A stretch of DNA of 42,533 bases. Source: Candidatus Nitrosopolaris wilkensis (GTDB taxonomy: Archaea; Thermoproteota; Nitrososphaeria; Nitrososphaerales; Nitrososphaeraceae). The stretch spans positions 1 to 42,533 of the forward strand of contig QHBN01000014.1 in assembly GCA_003176995.1 (NCBI GenBank), in the 5' to 3' direction. Under the pieces are notes generated by a model. The model searched no databases, had not been told where the DNA came from, and was given only the letters and a program-made list of their open reading frames with translations. The position numbers and the translations under genes were made by a program. Below are positions 26,778 through 36,334 of the stretch, in pieces (the first letter of the stretch is position 1; every line of letters starts with the position of its first letter).

Positions 26778-27419
26778 CTAATCCTTCAGATACGTTACAT
26801 TCTTGGACGTATCGTTTTCTCCTCCTTCCTTCACCTTAACTACGATTGTACCACTTGCTCTGTTAAATATTCTCTGTCTTTTATTGTTAGAAAATATCCA
26901 TCCTAAAATGACATCTAGTGGAAGTAAGAATGCTTTACCGAAGCTTTCTATTACGGCAGTTTTGACATCAATAGTCTTGCCATCTAAATCTGTTGTCTTT
27001 AGATGTAATAGATTCTTACCTATGGACTGGCCAGTAGTAGATTCAAAGTAGGTCCAGTATGCCATGAATACAAGACTTGATATAATATAAGGGGGCCATG
27101 GGGCGCCTAGACTCCTAAAACCCATATTCATGTTAGTGCTTTCAAACCAGTGTGGAAATGTGATCCAAAACGGTAGAGATATTGCAGCAAATATTATACC
27201 GAGTGCGATTGAGACAATTATAAAATCTATCAGCCAAGCAATAAATCTATCAATCCAGCTAGCAAGTATTATTGTTTCAGTTTTTGATGCTGCTGATGAT
27301 GACGGCAAGGTTGTTTCTGTTCTTGGCGTGATTCTCCTCCTATTTAATATCAGCACTATTACTCCCGCTATCAGAACAATAATTCCAGCAATAGTCAGAA
27401 TGACGCCGATGAAACTCAT
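26778..27419 (-). CDS. RDD-family membrane protein
   Basis: 213 residues. An N-terminal helix (about 4-25) and a Thr/Ser linker are followed by the RDD domain: ASWIDRFIAWLIDFIIV (R-x3-W...D), helices around 62-85 and 108-125, the TYFESTTGQSIGKNLLHLK loop, and the third helix with LLPLDVILG. RDD proteins are membrane proteins with proposed transport or stress roles. Complete frame. The ATG at 27419 lies inside the first unit of a 16-base direct repeat that occupies its promoter. Confidence 0.8.
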   Translation of the reverse strand: MSFIGVILTIAGIIVLIAGVIVLILNRRRITPRTETTLPSSSAASKTETIILASWIDRFIAWLIDFIIVSIALGIIFAAISLPFWITFPHWFESTNMNMGFRSLGAPWPPYIISSLVFMAYWTYFESTTGQSIGKNLLHLKTTDLDGKTIDVKTAVIESFGKAFLLPLDVILGWIFSNNKRQRIFNRASGTIVVKVKEGGENDTSKNVTYLKD

Positions 27420-27449
27420 TGCCTATCAAGTGTATTGCCTATCAAGTGT
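27418..27449. repeat. 16-base direct tandem repeat at the RDD start
   Basis: ATTGCCTATCAAGTGT occurs twice back to back (27418-27433 and 27434-27449). It overlaps the ATG of the RDD gene and fills its immediate upstream region, so the duplication may have altered leader or promoter spacing. Confidence 0.65.
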
Positions 27450-27467
27450 AAGTATCATTTTCGACAT

Positions 27468-27674
27468 ATGAAACAAACGTTATATAATGAACTAAAATCC
27501 GCACTCATCAAGTCAGGCTGTTTCGATGACAAAACGATAACCAAGATTAATGTACTACTCTCGAAGGCATGGTGTGAACGTGTAGAGGATGAAAAGAAAG
27601 AAGATGCTGATCAAAAGACAAGATATGAGAAGACAAGGGCAGACAAAATAGCCTGCTGTCGATGCTCAGAGTGA
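27468..27674 (+). CDS. Small charged hypothetical protein (68 residues)
   Basis: From ATG 27468: a helical N-terminal half (MKQTLYNELKSALIKSGCFD, INVLLSKAWCERVE) and a very charged Lys/Asp/Glu segment ending ACCRCSE. Helical, soluble, natural composition. Divergent from the RDD gene. An upstream start at 27435 would read through the direct repeat and is less likely. Not recognised. Confidence 0.5.
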   Translation: MKQTLYNELKSALIKSGCFDDKTITKINVLLSKAWCERVEDEKKEDADQKTRYEKTRADKIACCRCSE

Positions 27675-27758
27675 TCGTGTCAAGTTCGAGTCCTTTGCTC
27701 GTTCTCACCAAAAAAATTTAAAACTATTACGTAATTGTTTTCAAACTAAAGTCATCTG

Positions 27759-28270
27759 TTATTTATTCTGCAGTTGTTTGCCATTTATCGCAGCAATTTC
27801 CGCTCTTATAGTATAGTTCGAGTTACCTTTAAGAAATGGTGCTTCAAGATGATATGCACCAGAACTACTAAAATCTGGATCATTGTTCTCTTCTTCCTTA
27901 TGAAACCGAAGATTTTCTAACAATAGAATATCACCCATATTCATTTCATCTATCTCTTTTTGAACATGTTCTCCAACACGATCAGCAGCAAATCTAACTT
28001 TATTTGCTGGCATGATTTCTGATAATCTTCTTGCTAATGGTGCTAATGAGTAATGACTATCCTGATCTGAAGTTGGTCTACCTAAATGAGACATCAATAT
28101 CAGCTTGGCTCCTCGCTTGGTAAGATACTCTATAGTTGGAATGGTCATTCTAATTCTGTAGTCTTCACCAATTATACCATTGTTATTGATACTTACATTG
28201 AAATCACCCTCATCGATACTTTCTTACCATACTATTCTAGATCGTTCAGATCTGAGATAGTTTTTGCCAT
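27759..28270 (-). pseudogene. pgk: Phosphoglycerate kinase N-terminal fragment with foreign tail
   Basis: Start ATG 28270 (MAKTISDLNDLE), then in-frame TAG at 28232-28234, a one-base shift near 28207, and the PGK sequence: DFNVSINN, RIRMTIPTIEYL, LILMSHLGRP, FAADRVGEHVQKEI, GDILLLENLRFHKEEENNDP. PGK should run to about 400 residues, but after NDPDFSS the frame reads GAYHLEAPFLKGNSNYTIRA and ends. That tail resembles the end of a secreted beta-domain, not PGK. The gene is thus truncated and joined to foreign sequence. It is divergent from the intact FBP aldolase/phosphatase, recalling a former gluconeogenesis pair. Confidence 0.8.
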
Positions 28271-28449
28271 TTTTCTGTCTGTCTTCTGTTCAAATACTTC
28301 AGGCATATTCCTCTTACTTTTGGTTTCCGTCACGGTCATATCTAGATTTAAGCATTTTCCTTAAAGAAACTCCATAATTATCATGTACGTTTGCAGTGTC
28401 ATGCGCAAGATTCAAACATATAATATATGGCTGAGATTGCAATCATAAT

Positions 28450-29556
28450 ATGCGAACGACAATATCTGCGATTAAAGCAGACATAGGTGGCATTGGAGGA
28501 CACACCAGGCCAAGCGATGAGCTTGTTGAAGTAGTAAAGAAGTACGTTACTCAAAGATCAAAAGAAGAAGCGCTTTTAATCGACTATTACATTGGCTATA
28601 CAGGTGATGATATACACATCATAATGACACATGCACTTGGTGTAGAAAATGAAAAGATTCACAAACTTGCGTGGGATGCATTTAAAGAAGGAACCAAGTT
28701 AGCTAAAGAACAAGGACTATACGGCGCTGGCCAAGATCTTTTAAAGGATGCGTTTTCAGGTAACGTCAAGGGCATGGGCCCAGGTGTCGCAGAAATTGAA
28801 ATGGAAGAGCGTCCCAGTGAAGTCTTTTGTATACTTGCAGCGGATAAGACAGAGCCTGGCGCATTCAATTTCCCGTTCTGGAGGATGTTTGTAGACGCAA
28901 GAAGCAATTCTGGATTAATTATTAATGAAAAACTTGCATCTGGAGTAACATTTAGAATATTAGATGTCATGAGCGGTAAAGTTGCAGAACTAAAATTGTG
29001 GGAAGACAAACCTGAACTAGAGGCATCTTTGATGTATCCGGGAAGATATGTTGTGCATTCTGTTTTGTCTTCTTCTGATGACGAAAGCGAACCAATCGTG
29101 TCTTCCTCTACTGATAGATTACATAATATTGCTGGAACTTATGTTGGTAAGGATGATCCTATTGCAATTATAAGAACACAGAAGAATTTTCCTGCAACTG
29201 AAGAAGCAGGTAGTGCTTTTAATAACCCTCATTACGTATCTGGAAATACTCGTGGAAGCCACCATTTGCCGCTTATGCCAGTTAAATTAAATTCTGCAGC
29301 TAGTATCAACTACGCCATTCCTATTGTCTCTTGTTTGGTCTTCAGTATGCATAATGGTAAACTAACAGGACCACATGATGGGTTTGGTACTGCAGACTGG
29401 GATTTGCAAAGATTATGGGCGTCCGAGAGAGCAATGATTATGCGCAACCAAGGATTCATTCATCCTGCTACTCTGGTACCAGAGGAACTGGAGTATAACA
29501 AAGGATACGAAGCTAGAATGGACAAGCTGAATAGGAAATTTAAAGACGTGAATTGA
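28450..29556 (+). CDS. fbp: Bifunctional fructose-1,6-bisphosphate aldolase/phosphatase (archaeal type V)
   Basis: Makes fructose 6-phosphate from triose phosphates in one enzyme, the irreversible gluconeogenic step in archaea. At 368 residues it has the family's N-terminus TTISAIKADIGGIGGH, the metal-binding GDDIHIIMTH, YGAGQDLLKDAFSGNVKGMG and PGVAEIEMEERPSE, then ADKTEPGAFNFPFW, GTYVGKDDP with the Lys expected to form the Schiff base, and FGTADWDLQRLWASERA near the end. Clean frame and normal length. ATG is about 29 bases after TATA-like CATAATATATGG. It fits the central carbon metabolism of autotrophic archaea that fix carbon and run gluconeogenesis. Confidence 0.93.
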   Translation: MRTTISAIKADIGGIGGHTRPSDELVEVVKKYVTQRSKEEALLIDYYIGYTGDDIHIIMTHALGVENEKIHKLAWDAFKEGTKLAKEQGLYGAGQDLLKDAFSGNVKGMGPGVAEIEMEERPSEVFCILAADKTEPGAFNFPFWRMFVDARSNSGLIINEKLASGVTFRILDVMSGKVAELKLWEDKPELEASLMYPGRYVVHSVLSSSDDESEPIVSSSTDRLHNIAGTYVGKDDPIAIIRTQKNFPATEEAGSAFNNPHYVSGNTRGSHHLPLMPVKLNSAASINYAIPIVSCLVFSMHNGKLTGPHDGFGTADWDLQRLWASERAMIMRNQGFIHPATLVPEELEYNKGYEARMDKLNRKFKDVN

Positions 29557-29591
29557 AAAGCTAACGCAACAGGCGTTAACTGACTAGCTAG

Positions 29592-29693
29592 CTGGCTACT
29601 AGAGGAAGATCAGGCTTTAAGAAACTATTACCTGGAAGTGTCGCATCAAGAGTTGTCACTTATGCAAATTGTCCTATTCTGGTAGTAAAGTGA
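29592..29693 (+). pseudogene. C-terminal remnant of a universal stress protein
   Basis: LATRGRSGFKKLLPGSVASR followed by VVTYANCPILVVK and TGA: this is the G-x2-G-x9-G(S/T) nucleotide-binding end of UspA-type proteins. About 33 codons only; the N-terminal three quarters are absent. Debris. Confidence 0.7.
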
Positions 29694-29763
29694 AATCTAT
29701 AGATGAAATACAAAAAATGTTGTTGTCGCTATAATTAAAAATAAACAGGGATGATGTATTCTT

Positions 29764-29883
29764 ATGACTATGAGCGTCGCCGATATAATGAAGAAAAAAC
29801 TTGAAACCATCGAAGAAGTGGATTCTATTCAACAAACAGCGAAGAAGATTGTTAGTTTCTCCCCTCATGAGCGGCTACTTTAA
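29764..29883 (+). pseudogene. N-terminal fragment of a CBS-domain protein
   Basis: 39 codons from ATG 29764: SVADIMKKKLETIEEVDSIQ and QTAKKI match the opening of CBS domains (VxDIM ... v.p.dsi..aa). After that the sequence turns foreign and stops, so the domain is incomplete. It follows the universal-stress remnant, a neighbour commonly seen with CBS genes in these archaea. A minus-strand frame over the same bases is a shadow. Confidence 0.6.
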
Positions 29884-30832
29884 TGCGAGTAGTGCCGAAT
29901 CTAACAGTCGATTGAGCCGAAATTGAGCTATTGTGAGGATAGGAGGGTTGAATTTGAATTTTCACTTGGTTTTCGATGCTACCTGCCAATTTCGAATACC
30001 TATACTTACATTAAATGATGATTTCTGAAAAGAAAAGTCCCTGCGAACAGCAATCAATTAAATTGACTCTTATGTAAAAGTTACAAGTTTGGTCACAAGT
30101 TCGCTAGAGGGATAATTCAACATTCTTCGCTTCTTTTGTATTCGGATCTCAACGAACTGGTTGTACATTCGATTAACATAGTCTTGAATGATCGCTTTTC
30201 CTTCGGTTTGACTCAATCCTATTGTTATCAGATCATCTTGTTTTAAACACCTGGTCTTTTGGGGCGACCTGTGCAGTACTGCCTGGCTTGCTGCCATGTA
30301 GAGGTCCTAATTCGGTAAAATCTATTCCAACGTTATTGATTAATACCTCATTTTTTTCCTACCCTGGTCTTTTTTGGTAGGTCAAATTACAGTTTTTAGA
30401 ACAATGTTCACTAAGACCCAAAAGTCTTATTCGTACGCTCATAGGTAACATTATTTTTAAAACTTTTCATAAAAAAATACAAAATTAACGCTGCCGCCCT
30501 CCCGGGAGGTACATTATACATATACATGTGTACATATGACAAACTGTATGAAGTTCGCTGCTGCAACTGCAAATAACTTTGCAGTAAACTAACGTTAACG
30601 ATGTTAAACAGTTGCTGTTTGATGGAAACTAGCGTAGCAGCCTACAGGATTTCGAATTATTCCCCGCCAGAGAATTTGAATTGGCTGCAGGCGGTATAAG
30701 ACGTGAAATATACTTATTTCATGATGGCACGTTTTGTCCCTGCTTCGGAACGGCATAAGAGTTTCACCTACGGCTAGAAGAAAAAAAGAGACTAAGACAA
30801 AATCAAATCTAGACCCGTTATCCGGTAGTTGT
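29884..30832. other. Gene-poor stretch with degraded coding pieces
   Basis: On the minus strand about 30258-30347 reads INNVGIDFTELGPLHGSKPG without a start. A second frame at 30070-30297 contains LITIGLSQTEGKAIIQDYVN. The two may be one frameshifted small protein, not identified. A hairpin lies at 30566-30585. No intact gene was seen. Confidence 0.35.
30566..30585. other. Perfect 8-base hairpin
   Basis: ACTGCAAA-TAAC-TTTGCAGT with a 4-base loop, in a spacer between debris and the sugar-dehydrogenase pseudogene, and not next to a T-run. Could be part of a small RNA or a DNA-binding site; no more can be said. Confidence 0.3.
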
Positions 30833-32329
30833 TTACTTGTTAACAGGAACTATTCTATATAGCGTCCCTTGTGTTTCATCAAATGTTAGCACATACAGAT
30901 AGCCATCATAAGGACTTACCTTAAGATCTGTAATCCCACCAAAGTCTTTTCCAAATATTATCTGGTTAAGAGGATCAGAACTGTTTGCTACCCCATCTGC
31001 AAGTGGACCGCTAGGTAGCAGTAATCCTGTTCTTTGTAGATTTAGTTTAAAGTGATAAATATTTCCATTTATTGCATCGGCAACGAACATATCATTTTCA
31101 TACAGGTTACCCATCTTGTTAGAATTAAGGAATGTAATTCCCGTCGGAGCTACACTTCGAAACCACGTAAACTGGGGCGGATGATATTTTCCTTTCCCAC
31201 CAAAATCGACTAAATCATTTGGATGAAGGGGGCAACATGCTTTTCTGCTTGATCTATATTATAGCCGCGTAGCCATATGCCATCGATCTTATTGTAGCCG
31301 CTATTAAATCCCGGGTCAACCAAATTTATTTCGTCCCCAAATATCAAACCATTCTCAGTATCCCATAGAATTCTTGTTACAGGATCAAAAGCAAGCCCAA
31401 AACTATTCCACATTCCGTATGAATAATAAAGGTCTAACGGATATTTATTTCCCAAAATGCCGGGTACTACTGGCTGACCATCCTGATTAACCCTGAGTTA
31501 TCCCACTAGTTCCATCCGGTTCACTCCCGTTCTGGATATTCTGTGCTTTAGTACTATGACCATTAATGCCAACATCGCCTATAGTAACATACACATTATT
31601 ATCAGGTCCGACAATCACCTTACCGCCATCACCAATAGCTCCTGGAGTTGCTGGAAGGTCTAACAGCAGCTTTGGATTTACTAGCTTGTTGTTGTTGATC
31701 AACTCATACCTGTATAGACGGTTACCCAACGGTTGTTTTCCTTCTGTAACATCATCACCGGTGTGTGTCTGGGCTTGAGTATAGTATAGGAAAACGTAGG
31801 TGGTAGTATTACGATTTCCATGGTTAGTAGACGAGGTTGCTGTAGTAAGAGGAGCGACAGCAATGCCTAACATCCCCCTGTGAGCATACGTTGCAACACT
31901 TACGTTAAGTAAAGATTGTTGCAGCTCAGTACCATTTACAACTCTTCTTACTGTGCCTGCATCTTTCTCTGTGACCACGATATCATTAGGACCTAAAAAG
32001 GCCATACTGGTTGGATATCTTAATCCTCTGAAAACCAGTTCAGCCTTTAGATTAGGATCAAGGATTGTTGGTCCTTTAGGAGAAGGAAGACCAGCTTCTG
32101 GATATTTTGGAGCTAAGGCTTTTGCAAGATGACTACGATCATGTTGCATGATATATGGAAATTTGTTAGCTATAGAGATAGAAGCCAAGGTTAAGACTGC
32201 AATAAAAATTATACTTACTAAGGATGATGACGACAGCGGTACAGAATGAGGCATTAGAAACTTCATTGAAGGACTTATTGAAGATAATATAAGTAGTATA
32301 CGTTGAATGAATATGGTTCTACTGAACAA
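30833..32329 (-). pseudogene. PQQ-dependent sugar dehydrogenase (glucose/sorbosone type), two frameshifts
   Basis: A membrane-anchored or exported beta-propeller enzyme that oxidises aldose sugars with PQQ. N-terminal helix (SLVSIIFIAVLTLASISIA), then LRYPTSMAFLGPNDIVVTEK, HRGMLGIAVAP, YRYELINNNK, GDGGKVIVGPDNNVYVTIGD and NGSEPDGTSGI. One extra base near 31496 shifts the frame to GNKYPLDLYYSYGMWNSFGL, ENGLIFGDEINLV and YNKIDGIW. One C is missing from the run at about 31228-31232, after which HPNDLVDFGG, GNLYENDMFVADAINGNIYH and LKVSPYDGYLYVLT follow. All propeller blades are present, so only two indels, one in a C-run, prevent a protein of about 495 residues. Confidence 0.82.
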
Positions 32330-32430
32330 ATTCCTTATAATAGGAATCTTGACAGGTATAGATTAGATTTCGCTATCATCGTAAAGATGCGATTTTCTGC
32401 CCTATTCGAATTAGCCGTCAACTTGTACAG

Positions 32431-33235
32431 TTAATATTGTTCAGTTTGAAAGATTTCAGGAATTCGGTTCTCTTTCTTTTTGTTTCTTTGAGGAATTTTC
32501 TCTCTCAGTGCGTTTTCAACCATTGACGCAAGATTATCGACAACCATTGCAAAAATCTTTTCTCCGAATTCCTGTTTGGCTTTAGTTGTTTCTCTGCCAA
32601 CAATGCCCGACTTTGAATATTGATCCATTCTATACTCGAAGAATGTTCATAGTCTTTTTCATCAACTGCGTCTGCCATGTTTACAAGATCTGGTCTTACT
32701 GCCAACATACATGATGTTTTTCCTATATTTGCATGAACGTACGATAGAAGTACTGGGCAGTCTTTTACGGATTGAGTCATAATATCTGGTTTCGCTGCCC
32801 ACCAGTCTAATACCCTCACTTGGATATCCGGAAAATCATAATGTATGTTTTCTCTTGCTGAATATATTGGTCCCCAATTCCACATGTGACCATTGAGGAG
32901 TAGAATCTTTCCAATACCACCCCGATAAAGCCATTCTACAATATCACAGATCATTCTCATCATAGTTTCTGGTCTGATGGACAGAGTGCCTGGGAAATCG
33001 CCATGACTTTGTGAACAACCGTACGTGACAGGAGGAATTACAGGCACTCCGGTTCTTGCAGAAACCCTCTTTGCTACTTCATAACAGTCGATTGTATCAA
33101 CTGCCAATGGTAAATGCGGACCATGCTGTTCACATGCACCAATTGGTACAATAACCATCTCATACTTTTTGTGAGTCTTTTTATGGCTTTCCAATTAAGC
33201 TCTTCCCATAAAATCTCCTTATTTTTGTTAGTCAT
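32431..33235 (-). pseudogene. Creatininase-family amidohydrolase, two frameshifts
   Basis: Family members hydrolyse cyclic amides, including steps in creatinine, mycofactocin or F420-type pathways, with two metals. N-terminus MTNKNKEILWEELNWKAI from ATG 33235, a lost A in an A-run near 33182, then KTHKKYEMVIVPIGACEQHG, HLPLAVDT, YGCSQSHGDFPGTLSI, LLNGHMWNWG and YVHANIGKTSCMLAVRPDLV. A second one-base change near 32644 shifts the tail, which continues as RMDQYSKSGIVGRETTKAKQ and AMVVDNLASMVENAL to 32431. The usual NGHGGN reads NGHMWN. Both shifts would have to be corrected for a normal product of about 265 residues. Confidence 0.78.
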
Positions 33236-33829
33236 TGTTTTTTGTGGGAGAGGGGAATTTTAATTGTTTCAAGAGTAACGTATCGCCTTATTTTGTCATT
33301 CCTATTTTTATTTCTTAAATATCGTACTACTTATATGAAAATCACCATGTTACTCCGTACTCGTGACTCGGTATTAGAGGAGGAATTGATGATTTGTGTG
33401 TTTAGATCTTAAGTATCTCTGGACCACCCTTTTTAGCGATTCTGCTATGACTTCGAGTGACGTGTACAACGAATTTGTAAGGCATTTTTGAGAGAATGGG
33501 TGAACAGTACAAGGAATATGACTTTAGATATACCAGAAAGCCCATCTATATTTTTGGCAAGTAACCCTTAACGAAACCAGAAAATACATATAACCAATTG
33601 ATAACAAAGTTCATCTTATTCCTTCTACTATAAAGACAACAACAGCAAAATAATTAGTTATTCTCCACACAACAAGGTCATAATAATTGAGTATTCTCAA
33701 CAATATTATTGCAACAAAAGACCATAGAGAATTACCTAGGGTGCATTATGATGAATAGAATACAAAGCGAATATGCAATTAAAGAAAGGCCAAGTTTAAA
33801 ACTCTCTTACCCATCATCTATATCATAAT
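33236..33829. other. Gene-poor spacer
   Basis: No convincing gene. A 22-codon frame from the ATG at about 33498 (MGEQYKEYDFRYTRKPIYIF) may be a scrap. An AGTTTAAAAC at 33793-33802 is the likely TATA of the cbiE gene. Confidence 0.35.
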
Positions 33830-34552
33830 TTGCCAAAGAAGCTATTTGTTATAGGAGTAGGTCCAGGTTCCCCAAGATATTTGACCGATGCAGCTAAAGA
33901 TGCAATTAATAAATCTCGCTATGTTATTGGGTATAAATATACTCTGATTATAATAGAAAGTGTAATAGATAGAAGCAAACAACAAATTTCTGAGATCACT
34001 ATGGAGAACCAAGAGATGGTATATAATGACGTTTATAATAAAATGGCGGATAGTGATTATTGCACAGTGACCTTTACAGGTGACGTAAACTTTTCTGAAT
34101 CTGAGGTTGTTGATCGACTACTAGAAATTTTTGGAGATGACAATGTTGAAATTATTCCAGGTATCAGTTCAATCCAAATTGCGGCAGCGAGATGCAAAGT
34201 TCCACTGGATAAGGCACATGTAGCTACTTTCCACATAAGTGGAGATATTGAGGGGGCAAAATTGGAGTTAGTTAATGCTATAGTAAGCGGGAAAAGCGTA
34301 ATTTTACTACCCAGACCATGGCCTAGAGATCCAAAAAAGAACTTTATGCAATCGGACATTGCAATTTTCTTGAGGAAAAACGGAGTCGACACTTCAAGTC
34401 TAAAGGTTTATGTTTTCGAGCATTTGACACAAGGCGATAAAGAAACTGTTTTTAAAGGCAAAGTTAGTAATTTAGAAGGAAAATATTTCGACCCGTTTTC
34501 AGTCATGGTAATTGATCAGATAAAGCGTAGAACATATTTGCAGTTTGCATGA
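33830..34552 (+). CDS. cbiE: Cobalt-precorrin-7 C5-methyltransferase
   Basis: Transfers a methyl group from SAM to C5 of the cobalamin macrocycle in vitamin B12 synthesis. At 240 residues it fits the tetrapyrrole methylase fold: GVGPGSPRYLT (residues about 9-19, SAM loop), FTGDVNFSES, VEIIPGISSIQIAAARC, HISGDIEGA and LLPRPWPRDP. Start is TTG 33830, with TATA-like AGTTTAAAAC about 32 bases upstream. C-terminal CbiT methyltransferase is not fused. It is solitary here, so other cobalamin genes must be elsewhere; Nitrososphaeria are known cobalamin producers. Confidence 0.9.
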   Translation: MPKKLFVIGVGPGSPRYLTDAAKDAINKSRYVIGYKYTLIIIESVIDRSKQQISEITMENQEMVYNDVYNKMADSDYCTVTFTGDVNFSESEVVDRLLEIFGDDNVEIIPGISSIQIAAARCKVPLDKAHVATFHISGDIEGAKLELVNAIVSGKSVILLPRPWPRDPKKNFMQSDIAIFLRKNGVDTSSLKVYVFEHLTQGDKETVFKGKVSNLEGKYFDPFSVMVIDQIKRRTYLQFA

Positions 34553-34810
34553 GAATTTGTACATGTCGTGAAGATGTCGTGTAAAGTTTAAAAGCGTATA
34601 TCCTATAGAGCCTTCACTACCTTCACTCCGGTTGCGGGTGCACGTCACAACACGATCCATCGTTTAGAGGGTTCTGATATTTCCGATGCGATAATTGTAA
34701 ACTGAGGGGAGATAGATGGGAGATGGTAAAACATCCTTGTCGCAAGCCTCATAAGGCAAGCCTCCTCGCGGCGTGGTTGGATATTCTAGATAACTAATAT
34801 ATCAAAAAAA
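34553..34810. other. Spacer
   Basis: Slightly higher GC at 34620-34780 with GCAAGCCTC repeated at 34743 and 34757; no gene recognised. Confidence 0.3.
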
Positions 34811-35011
34811 GTGAAAAATATGGCTACCATAAAGCAAGAACAAGAACCACAACAACAGTCGCTAAGTGAAAAAGCAATAGATGGGAATGGAAATACTGGG
34901 AACACGATAAATGTGGCTACTGGTTCCCAAAACACTCGTTTGGAGTCACAAAAAACCGGATCTTCGTCTGATACTTACGGTGACAATGTTAGTATTTCGC
35001 AACCTTCATAG
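34811..35011 (+). CDS. Low-complexity Gln/Ser/Asn-rich short protein
   Basis: 66 codons from GTG 34811, or 63 from ATG 34820 (MATIKQEQEPQQQSLSEKAI). Rich in Gln, Ser, Asn, Gly and Thr, probably disordered. Not recognised and without domain evidence. The GTG is preceded by ATATATC and an A-run. It could be real or a chance frame. Confidence 0.35.
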   Translation: MKNMATIKQEQEPQQQSLSEKAIDGNGNTGNTINVATGSQNTRLESQKTGSSSDTYGDNVSISQPS

Positions 35012-35023
35012 TGTGATGACTCG

Positions 35024-35184
35024 ATGAAACGGAAGTTACCAGCTAAATGTACTTTTTGTGGAAAGGAAGTAATCAATAAAGAACAAAATACTATAGTGGA
35101 AATAATCGATGGTACAAGTTATACCTTCGATAGTTACGATGCGTGTTAATGTTCAAAAAGTTTAGAAGCGTATACGGGACCTAA
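35024..35184 (+). pseudogene. TRASH-like zinc-binding fragment, frameshifted
   Basis: ATG 35024: AKCTFCGKEVINKEQN with C-x2-C, then IIDGTSYTFDSYDAC to TAA at 35147-35149. The next frame continues MFKKFRSVYGT to a stop at 35184. Together they resemble a metal-binding module (C-x2-C ... FDS.DC..MFKKFxSVYG) that I believe precedes sensor kinases in Nitrososphaeria. Here it is shifted and without a partner, so probably a remnant. Confidence 0.5.
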
Positions 35185-35347
35185 TTTATTTAATACTAAC
35201 TTGTTTAATACTTGATTGATATGCTACACTATGACATATACTACAGCTCAACTGAAATTTTTAGAAATTCCGCATATGAAAATATTCTCCCCGGCGAATT
35301 ACGGATTTCACAAGTCCATTTAAATATATAGCTAAGCTTGAAATATT

Positions 35348-35474
35348 ATGCCGATAAAAAATAAATCTGTTGGCATGACTAGCGGTTCTTCTACAAAGTA
35401 TTGTATCGAATGTTGGTGCACGGATGTCGAAGTTAGCGCGTACTTGTCCTGCTTGTGGAGAGACTCAAATATGA
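35348..35474 (+). pseudogene. Small zinc-ribbon protein, one-base insertion
   Basis: ATG 35348: TSGSSTKYCIEC, then one extra T (TGTT-GGTGCA) near 35412. In the corrected frame it reads GARMSKLARTCPACGETQI to TGA at 35472-35474. Two C-x2-C pairs form a classic ribbon of about 41 residues. Uncorrected, the frame runs on into the ATGAAT repeat. Confidence 0.6.
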
Positions 35475-35500
35475 ATATGAATATGAATATGATTATGAAT
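35471..35500. repeat. ATGAAT hexamer repeat, five units
   Basis: Units at 35471, 35477, 35483, 35489 (variant ATGATT) and 35495. A short slippage array starting at the stop codon of the zinc-ribbon remnant. Confidence 0.7.
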
Positions 35501-35592
35501 ACACTTCACATACTTTTTTATGTTTATTTGTCATTTTAATCCAAATGTCACGATCTATGAATATAGTTCGGCCATCCTAGCCGGACTCTGAA

Positions 35593-36129
35593 TTATACAT
35601 TTGGTAGAGTGTGAGGGCCACTAAATTGTGTTATAATCTGCCATTCAATTACTGCTCCAACCAATAATACTAATATAACAATTCCAACCTCAATAAGGAT
35701 TGGGATAGTGTATTCTCTCCATGGCTTTTTCTTTACAAGTTGATAAATGAATATACCACTTCTGGATATTGCTATACCATAAGCAAAAACTTCCATAATC
35801 CCAAACGGGGTAATTAGAATTATCAGAGGAGGAACATTATTAAGCGTAGAGGTTTGCGCTATCGCAGTAAATATCATACCCGTATAAAAACCAGAAATTA
35901 CTCCCAGTCCTATCCCTGCTGCAGGCACAAACATCCCGAGCGCAATCTTGGCGTTGTTGATGAAAATTCCGTTTTGTTCAATGCCTTTAATTTGTTCGGC
36001 AAAGTGTTGTCTTAAGTCCGCTGTTTGCTGCTTGCCCATATGAACTGCTGCACCAGCAGAATAGGCAATTAAAAAAGCGACCATACCTAAAGCCATATAA
36101 ATAATGCGTCGCTTGATATCAAAGCGCAA
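35593..36129 (-). CDS. SpoIIM/DUF95-family membrane protein
   Basis: 178 residues. First helix near 10-29 (IIYMALGMVAFLIAYSAGAA), then an amphipathic soluble segment with NNAKIALGMFVPAAG, which is the family's hallmark N-N...A...P, a helix near 68-95, LIILITPFGIMEVFAYGIAI (H/P-G-x-x-E) and a last helix near 145-165. Family members are integral membrane proteins of unclear role in archaea. A near-palindrome (CTTACAAATTGTACAAG) lies at about 36191-36207, upstream of its TATA-like region. Confidence 0.82.
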   Translation of the reverse strand: MRFDIKRRIIYMALGMVAFLIAYSAGAAVHMGKQQTADLRQHFAEQIKGIEQNGIFINNAKIALGMFVPAAGIGLGVISGFYTGMIFTAIAQTSTLNNVPPLIILITPFGIMEVFAYGIAISRSGIFIYQLVKKKPWREYTIPILIEVGIVILVLLVGAVIEWQIITQFSGPHTLPNV

Positions 36130-36334
36130 TATGCAAAATAGTACTATTTGTTATTATAATGTTATCGAGAAAGCGAAGCTACCAGGTCAAACTTACAAAT
36201 TGTACAAGTCAGCTCACTTATTAAGTCGCTAGTGATATACTAATGATATAATACATGGTATCAAATTAGCAACTTTTGCTGTAATGTCGGGTGTTGAGGA
36301 AAGTTGCTGCATTTCGAAGATCTGTGCAATTTGA

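Noticed and set aside
27660-27710. tRNA-like 3' end (GTTCGAGTC followed by ...CACCA)
   Set aside because: The T-stem does not pair (only two or three of five pairs), no matching acceptor strand or anticodon arm is found upstream, and the area is covered by a plausible small gene.
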